This document shows positions 58,130-64,000 of a stretch of 64,000 nucleotides of DNA, in pieces; within the stretch, counting starts at the first letter, position 1; the number at the start of each line of letters is the position of its first letter. The translations under genes were made by a program, and so were the position numbers. The DNA is taken from NCBI RefSeq assembly GCF_025698545.1, contig NC_068573.1, positions 6,143,001-6,207,000 of the forward strand, written 5' to 3'. This DNA is from Gossypium raimondii. Taxonomy: Eukaryota > Streptophyta > Magnoliopsida > Malvales > Malvaceae. Under the pieces are notes generated by a model. That model did no database searches. It was not told the origin of the DNA and saw nothing but the letters and a program-made list of their open reading frames with translations.

Positions 58130-59317
58130 ATGCGTTTTTGGATGATTTATTATGTAAATTAGTGAATTTGATGCTCCTAATTTTTTAAATTCATGTTTCT
58201 ATACTTAGGTGAGTATAGGGGAGTGAAAGGAGCGAAAAACAAGCCAAAATCTAGCAAAAAGAGCTATTTTCAGCATCCACACGGCCTGAGCATTTCCACA
58301 TGGGCTAGCCACACGCCCATGTGTTAGCCCGTGTCGATTTCGTACCCTGTTTCCCAAACTCATAGAAAAACCCAATTTTTAGGCTTTCTGAGCATTCTAA
58401 AGTCTATAAATAACAATTAGAAGAAGACCTAAGGGGGGACGCAGAGAAGATTGAAGAAATTACTCGAAAAACACCATCAGAGCCAGCTCAGAAACGAATC
58501 TCCTTCAAGATTGAAGATCTCCTTTTAACTTCTTTCGAAGTTTATTTGAATTTCTTTATGTCTTGTAGTTTTTCTGACTTCGAGATGTTTTCTTTCAGAT
58601 TATGAACTAAATTCCTTAGATAGCTAGGGAAGATGAAACCTATGATGAATCTTATTATTTGATTTCTGAATTACATGATAAATACTTGATTCTTGTTCTC
58701 AGTTATGTATGCTTATTTCGTACTTTAATATTTTAGGTATATTAATTCATGTTTAATGTTCTTATTTCAGTGGAGCAAAAGTCCTTGTTTAAGAGTAGAT
58801 CTAGCATAATTGAGTAGAGTTGCATGCAATCCTAGAAATAGAACGACATAAATCTACCAAATTAGAGTCAAATCTAATAAGGGAATCCATAGATTGAGTT
58901 AATGCGACAATAGAGGTTTTAATTAGAAACAGATTTCGATTAATCAACTTAGAGTCGTTGTTCTTACACTCGAAAGAGATATTAACATAATTTAGGGATT
59001 TCTACGGATCAAGACACAAGTGAATAAAATATTTAATTTAGATTCGGAATAATAAGTGAAGTCTAGGTGGATTCTTTCCTAGGTATTGTCTTTATCTTTG
59101 GTTATCTTCAAATATTTTCCTAATTCATTCTCTGTAGCGTTCTTAGTTCATTTAGATTAGTAAATTTAGATTAAAATAATAATCCCAATTTATCGACTAA
59201 ATAATAGAAAAATAGTAATTACTAGTACTTTTAGTCCTCGTGGATACGATATTCCCTACTCACCATAGCTATACTATTGTTCGATAGGTGTGCTTGCATT
59301 TGTCGTAATTATAGTTA
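58130..59317. mobile_element. LTR-like segment of a retrotransposon
   Basis: The segment starts TTGATGCGTTTTTGGATGATT, has CCACACGGCCTGAGC and CCACACGCCCATGTG blocks (58276-58322), a TATA box (GTCTATAAATAACAATTAG at 58402-58420), and a closing block TCCTCGTGGATACGATATTCC..CTATACTATTGTTCGATAGGTG (59237-59290) that I associate with the 3' end of plant gypsy LTRs. Exact ends and TSD could not be fixed, because a SINE-like sequence adjoins on the right. Confidence 0.5.
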
Positions 59318-59443
59318 GTTTAGTGACCATCAGTTGCCAATACAGGAGGATGTGGGTTCGAGTGCGCTAAAGTCCATTATCCTCCTATTTATGGGTTGAG
59401 GAGGGGCTATGGGTAGTTCTAGGTATTGTGTCAAAAAAAAAAC
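59318..59443 (+). mobile_element. SINE-like copy with B box and poly(A)
   Basis: GTTGCCAATACAGGAGGATG is followed by TGGGTTCGAGTGC (B box, 59352-59364), CATTATCCTCCTATTTATGG, GTTGAGGAGGGGCTATGGGT and ATTGTGTC, then an A-rich tail. It is the best-preserved of the three copies in the window (others at 18.58 and 26.64 kb). An internal pol III promoter plus A-tail is the hallmark of a tRNA-derived SINE. Confidence 0.6.
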
Positions 59444-61200
59444 AAAAACAAATATAACCAGAACCTATAAAAGATAGTTAAAAAAAAAAAAAACTCATGT
59501 TCATTTTATACACTTAAAAATTTTTTTAATTTTAAAATCGTCCAAGTTTAAAGTTAAAAAAAAGGAGTAATTATAGGGATTGGAAATCCAATCTTGATCT
59601 TATATAACCCAAGTTGGTTTCGTTTGGTACAACTTTATATAAAATATTAAAAATTAAAAGATGTGAGGAATTACAAATTTGTGAAAACGAATCTCAATCT
59701 TTATATATTAAATTCCCATGTGGAGCAATAAGATTGTGACAAAATCTTCCAAGTTTTGAGGCCTTAGAGGGGAGATTTTGACAAGGAGTTGCTGTTAGTG
59801 CCTTAACACTACACATTTCAATATACATAAAAACAACAATAATTCAAATAAAGTCCCTATCGTTTAAAATGTCGTATCCACTTTGTGGACATTGACTATG
59901 ACAATTCCTCCATTTTGCTAATAAGAATATTATACACTATGAATCACTTTAATTTTTTTAGGGTTGGTCCCTGCTTTTATCAATTTCTTTTAAAATTGGT
60001 TCATCGTTGGTTTAAAATTTAGGTATACTAATTTAGCACTCAATCTCTATAAAATTTGTCAATTTGACTCTACTTCAGTCCCTCGTGATTTATTTTTTAT
60101 TTAAATATTTGAATTTGACACGCTTTTTTTTCTTTTTGGTGATAAACAAGAAACAATAATTTCATCAAATTAAATTGAACAAAAACAACCTTAACTTTGT
60201 CCTGTTACAGAAACCCCAAAACTTCATTTGGTGTATCATCAAAAACCCGCTTCTGTCATTCAACTTTCATAATCCGTTGAATCCTCCTAAGCACTGTGGT
60301 TCCTGATCCCATCATCATATTGTCTTGTAAAACTCTGACATGTTTGAATTTGAAATTGAATTTGACTGTGATTCTTAAGCACTGTGATTCAAATATTTGA
60401 ATTTGATATGTTTTTAATTCTTTATTAAAAACTAAAAATCAATAACTATGAGATGTACTGTGGTGATTATTCACTTTATCCTTTAATCATGAGACTTGGG
60501 GTTCAATCCCCACCCATGATTAGTTGTTTACCTCTTTATAAACAACCATGGTAATGAACTCCTAAAACGTGAATTTGTTGATGTTATTGTGTATATGTTA
60601 CATTCTTTTCTTTTTTGCTATTAATTTCATTTATTAATTTCAAACAATCAAAATTATAAAAAATTCTTAGTTTATACTATGATATTGAAAAGTGATTACT
60701 AATTTAAGTATTTCATGAGAAATAATGAAGTTATATATATTTATTTAGTACTCGAGTCATTTAAAAATAATAGCTAATTTTTATAACAACAATCGGATTA
60801 ATAAATAATTTGGTATTTAAGTTTTACACATTCTTCTAATGTGATATTTGTGTTATTTTTTTATTTAATTTGATACTTATATTTGGCAAAAGTTATATAT
60901 TTTGGTACCCAAAGACAACGATGTTAATTTTGTGTGTGTTTAATTCGGGTTTTAGGATTGATTTAATGAAAGTTAGTTACTAATATTATTAGGTTTGAAT
61001 TTTTTATGATTTTATTAATACAATAAATTTAGGGCTGAATTATAGAAATACGCTGAAAAACAATTGAGCAAATGTGTTGATTGTTTTTCTTTTTTTTTGA
61101 AATTTACCAATTTAGACTGTTTTTGGAGAGAGAAAGAAAAATGCGTCCTATAGGGCACATTCTCTTTCCAACGGAAACTTTTTCAATGGCTATAATACCC
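59444..61200. other. AT-rich intergenic DNA
   Basis: No gene. The segment 60465-60555 (CACTTTATCCTTTAATCATGAGACTTGGGGTTCAATCCCCACCCATG) has a B-box-like GGGGTTCAATCCCC and may be another SINE or tRNA remnant. A 22-bp near-palindrome AATGCGTCCTATAGGGCACATT lies at 61140-61161. Confidence 0.4.
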
Positions 61201-61204
61201 CAAC

Positions 61205-61729
61205 AACCATAATTTATCTTATATAAACCCCTCCAAACTTTATTCTTTTCAACTCAATAGACAATCCGCAATCCTCAATCCTAAATTCTCAATTCTCAAT
61301 CCTCGATTCTCGATTCTCGATTCTCAATTCTCGGTTCTCGATTCTCAATTCTCGCTTCTTGATTCTCAATTCTCAAATCTCAATTATTTTTTTAAAACTC
61401 TTTCTTTGAATCTTATTCTTTTCGATTTTATTTTATTCCTTATAATTTGTAAAATGACAAATCAATTTATTCGTTTGGATAACAAACATATCTCCAACGT
61501 TCAATTACAAATGGTAGGAAAATATTATTAAATTATTTAATTTTAAATAGTTAATTATTATGTTGTTAACATTATTAATTATCTAATTTTATATACTCAG
61601 GCCGAAGTGTAACTAAGGCTTTCAAGTTTAAAAATGTTGTGCTGTTAATGGATGGAGCATAACTGGGGCCCTAGTTAACGGTGGTTATGCGGGTACGACA
61701 ATGAGTTTCTCCTCGTTAGAGGAGTATGT
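61205..61729 (+). pseudogene. Plant-mobile-domain-like gene start, truncated by an LTR
   Basis: A TATA box (TTATATAAACCC, about 61218-61229) is followed by a leader with a 7-bp repeat array, then an ATG at 61454 that opens TNQFIRLDNKHISNVQLQM, ending at a GT donor (61514). This resembles the IRLDDKHIS..QLQM N-terminus of plant mobile domain (PMD) proteins, which occur both in host genes and in MULE-type transposons. An acceptor-like TATACTCAG precedes 61601, but the following sequence meets a stop after three codons. A gypsy LTR begins at 61730. At most the start of a gene remains. Confidence 0.45.
61266..61384 (+). repeat. Heptamer (ATTCTCA)n minisatellite
   Basis: About 16 imperfect 7-bp units of the forms ATTCTCA, ATTCTCG and ATCCTCA run without a break in phase. 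It lies between the TATA box and the start codon of the PMD-like fragment. Confidence 0.85.
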
Positions 61730-64000
61730 GTAACACCCCAAACCCGACCTAGACGTTATGGCCGAATCTGGCGATGCCACATGGAAAGGGATTTGAAGAC
61801 AAGATTGTCGAGTTTAAAAACCGTTACAGTAAGTTAGCTTTTATTAATTCGAAAAAAAAACTAGTTGATTTGCTTTAAAATTTGTCTCTTAGCGGAAGCT
61901 TTTGTAACCAATTAATTTATGGAAAATTGTTTCTATTTACGAAAACTTTAGTTTTTAGAAAAATCGTATTTTGTTGAGTTGCAGTTTAAAAAAAAATCCA
62001 TAAAAATAGTATAAAGTCTCAAATTTAAAGCCAACTAGTCCATAGTCCATAAGTTACATAAAAAACCCCAAATAAGTAATAAATTCTAGACATTAAAGGG
62101 AAACAGTCCAAAATTTACGTGTGGCCACCGTCGAGTCCTCCGCTGCACCGACCAGTCAAGTCTGGGGATTACCTGTACAGATTAAACAGAGAAAATGTGA
62201 GTTTTCGCAAACTCAGTGTGTAATCCCCACAGAAAACATGCATACAAATAATCAACAAAATTCAGTTAGATACAGTCTGGGGCCTGTGCCCATCATAGAA
62301 CCAGTTTGGGCCTTAGCCCATTCAGACACAGTCTCAGAAATACATGAGGGCCTTGGCCCATATCAGATACAAAATTCAGATACAGTAAATCAGAATCCTA
62401 CCCATCAACCTCTACACATCATCTTCGTCCAACCCTACACATCATGTGGGGATTAAATCAACCAACCCATCCCTACACACCATGCTGTACCGAAATGTGG
62501 CACATAATCAGAAGGTTGCAGGTGAGCTGTCAGATAACAGGCTTAATAGCCTTTCAGACACTTCCTCCAAATATCATCAACCCACCCCGATGCAATGTAA
62601 CATACAAAATATGTCATGCCATTATGCAATTAATAGTACATACATTAAGATATCATAAGTCATGCTCGATATAGAAATCATACAGACAAGTCACACATAT
62701 AGGGGTCTAAGTAAAGCTTATCGATCCTACAGTAGGTTCACAGTCAACTTGGGCAACCCATGCAACCTTACAGAACTTTTCAGAAAAATGGGCTCACACG
62801 CCCATGTTGCCTACTCGGCCCAAATTAGCCTTGGCCACGTGATCCATTTTTAGTGTAACTCGTGCTAGTTAATTATTCATATATATTTTCACTATTTACT
62901 TATATGTTCCTTCAAAGCTGTCTACTTGAGTCACTATTACTAAATTATTTATATCTTGAGCTAAAGAATTCTGAATTAAGATCCGCTTGATGTCTTTGAA
63001 ACTAGACTCAAATACCTTTCTACCATAAAATTTTCAGAATTTTTGGTTTAGCCAATAAGTACAGTAAAATCCTCAAACTTACCCCTGTTTTGCTGTTTGA
63101 CAGCTTCATCCCTTCTTTGCTAAAAATTAATTATCTCTTAGTACAAAATTTTGATGATGTTTTCATTTGTTTCTATTGAAAATAGACTCATTTGTTTCCA
63201 AAGTTAGAACAGGGGAACCCAAATTCATTCTGACCTTGTCTCACAAAACTTATTATATCTCACGATTTACAATTCCATTACTTACACCGTTTCTTTTATA
63301 AGAAATTAGACTCAATAAGCTTTAATTCCATATTTTATTCATCCTCTAATTCGATTTCAATTATTAATGTTGAATTTTCAAAATTAGCCTACTGCTGCTG
63401 TCCAAACAGCAAGCAATTTCAGTTTTTCGCCGATTTTTTTTTTTGCTTTTTCGGGTACACACCTAGTTCTGTTTGATGCACACCTAGTTCTGTTTGATGC
63501 TAAAACAGTCCTCGAGCACTCCAAAGCCTAAAATCAAGATACTCAACATCAATTTAACGGATTTACAAGCGAATTGACAACCAAGAACGAACAGAAACCC
63601 AACTTACCACCAATGATAACCCTCCGTTTAACTATTGTTAAGGCGAGAACACTGAATTCACCAGTCCGAGCCTCCCCTTACGTCCAAATCACAGAGAAAA
63701 AATATTACAACTTCAGTCGTTAAGAGATTCATGACAAAAACGAAGAGAAACACTTACTGAAACTACGTGAGCACTAACCGCGTGCGAAAACGAAAGAAAA
63801 TAAATGGATTAGTGAAAAATCAAAAGAAGAAAAAGAAGAGAAATATGGAAAAACTCAGGGAATTTCAGCAAGAGGAGAGGGAGAAGAATAGACGACATAA
63901 TTTTTTTTTGGAAAAGAGAGTCAAAATTCGATTATGGGAAACAAAATAAAATAAAATCCCGATATCCCCCAAAATCCCTTAATCTTCTCCCCTAATTCCC
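61730..64000. mobile_element. Gypsy LTR, runs past the window end
   Basis: The left end TGTAACACCCCAAACCCGACCT is homologous to the LTR at 32621 (TGTAACGTCTCAAACCCAGCCT), with shared downstream blocks (AGACGTTATGGCCGAAT, a GGCCCA/CACACG-rich part at 62780-62840, and the closing AAAATCCCTTAATC-type end). No primer-binding site precedes position 61730, so this could be a 5' end, a 3' LTR of the opposite orientation, or a solo LTR. The window ends inside it. Tandem TTGGGCCTTAGCCCA/AGATACAG units lie at 62265-62400. Confidence 0.6.

Noticed and set aside
62121..62456. 111-codon frame in the terminal gypsy LTR
   Set aside because: It runs through LTR subrepeats (GGCCTTAGCCCA) and has no match to any retroelement or host protein that I recognise.
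32621..64000. The LTRs at 32621 and 61730 as the two ends of one element
   Set aside because: They are 29 kb apart with the VIH gene between, the first has its own primer-binding site and truncated gag, and sequence divergence is substantial.

Overview
This is a plant nuclear window with about 11 intron-bearing or intronless gene loci and remnants set in AT-rich, transposon-dense DNA. The organism is probably a Malvaceae species, most likely cotton (Gossypium). That is an inference from three things: plant-only gene families (HIPL1-like, DUF569, PLS/E-class PPR, VIP/VIH-type PPIP5K), GT-AG introns, and LTR families with CACACGG/CCGTGTG-rich LTRs that I associate with cotton. No bacterial or CRISPR-type system is present.

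Intact protein-coding genes: (1) a 7-exon HIPL1-like gene on the minus strand (8302-5598, 701 aa) encoding a secreted, probably GPI-anchored protein with a sugar-dehydrogenase-like propeller; (2) a 3-exon DUF569 gene on the plus strand (16905-18085, 295 aa) with a broken tandem paralogue upstream (14753-15190); (3) an intronless E-class PPR gene (21957-23483, 508 aa); (4) a 30-exon VIH-type diphosphoinositol pentakisphosphate kinase/phosphatase gene (41883-54249, 1062 aa). I traced every exon of these genes by phase and splice site. The genes are unrelated in function; nothing suggests an operon-like or cluster relationship apart from the DUF569 duplication.

Region by region. 1-3150: retroelement-derived DNA, a high-copy MITE-like repeat, and a gypsy LTR with primer-binding site and broken gag. 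4001-5042: a Pack-MULE with 9-bp target-site duplication carrying a piece of a PTI1-like kinase gene. 5.6-8.8 kb: HIPL1. 9.5-12.25 kb: a diverged 1.1-kb direct duplication whose second copy carries a solo LTR. 12.3-14.7 kb: a copia element with both LTRs and matching TSDs but lacking integrase, RT and RNase H. 14.7-18.1 kb: the DUF569 pair with a Harbinger-like MITE between. 19.6-21.0 kb: a tRNA-Asp-like pseudogene and a MULE-like element. 21.9-23.95 kb: the PPR gene and a foldback repeat just past its stop. 24-30.7 kb: mostly featureless AT-rich DNA with small repeats. 30.7-31.3 kb: a chloroplast 23S rRNA fragment (NUPT). 32.0-34.8 kb: a truncated gypsy element with a MITE nested in its LTR. 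36.4-38.9 kb and 55.4-57.2 kb: two independent solo LTRs of one long-LTR family, each with its own perfect TSD. 41.9-54.2 kb: VIH. 58.1-59.45 kb: an LTR-like segment and a SINE. 61.2 kb to the end: a plant-mobile-domain-like gene start cut off by a gypsy LTR that runs off the window.

The most informative observations are structural: TSD-delimited insertions (AAATT, ACTAT, AAAAGAATA, TTA, TAA, ATTAC, CCATT), a filled/empty-site comparison inside one duplication, a palindrome and a roughly 100-bp repeat array shared by the two long solo LTRs, and a microsatellite sitting directly against a splice acceptor.
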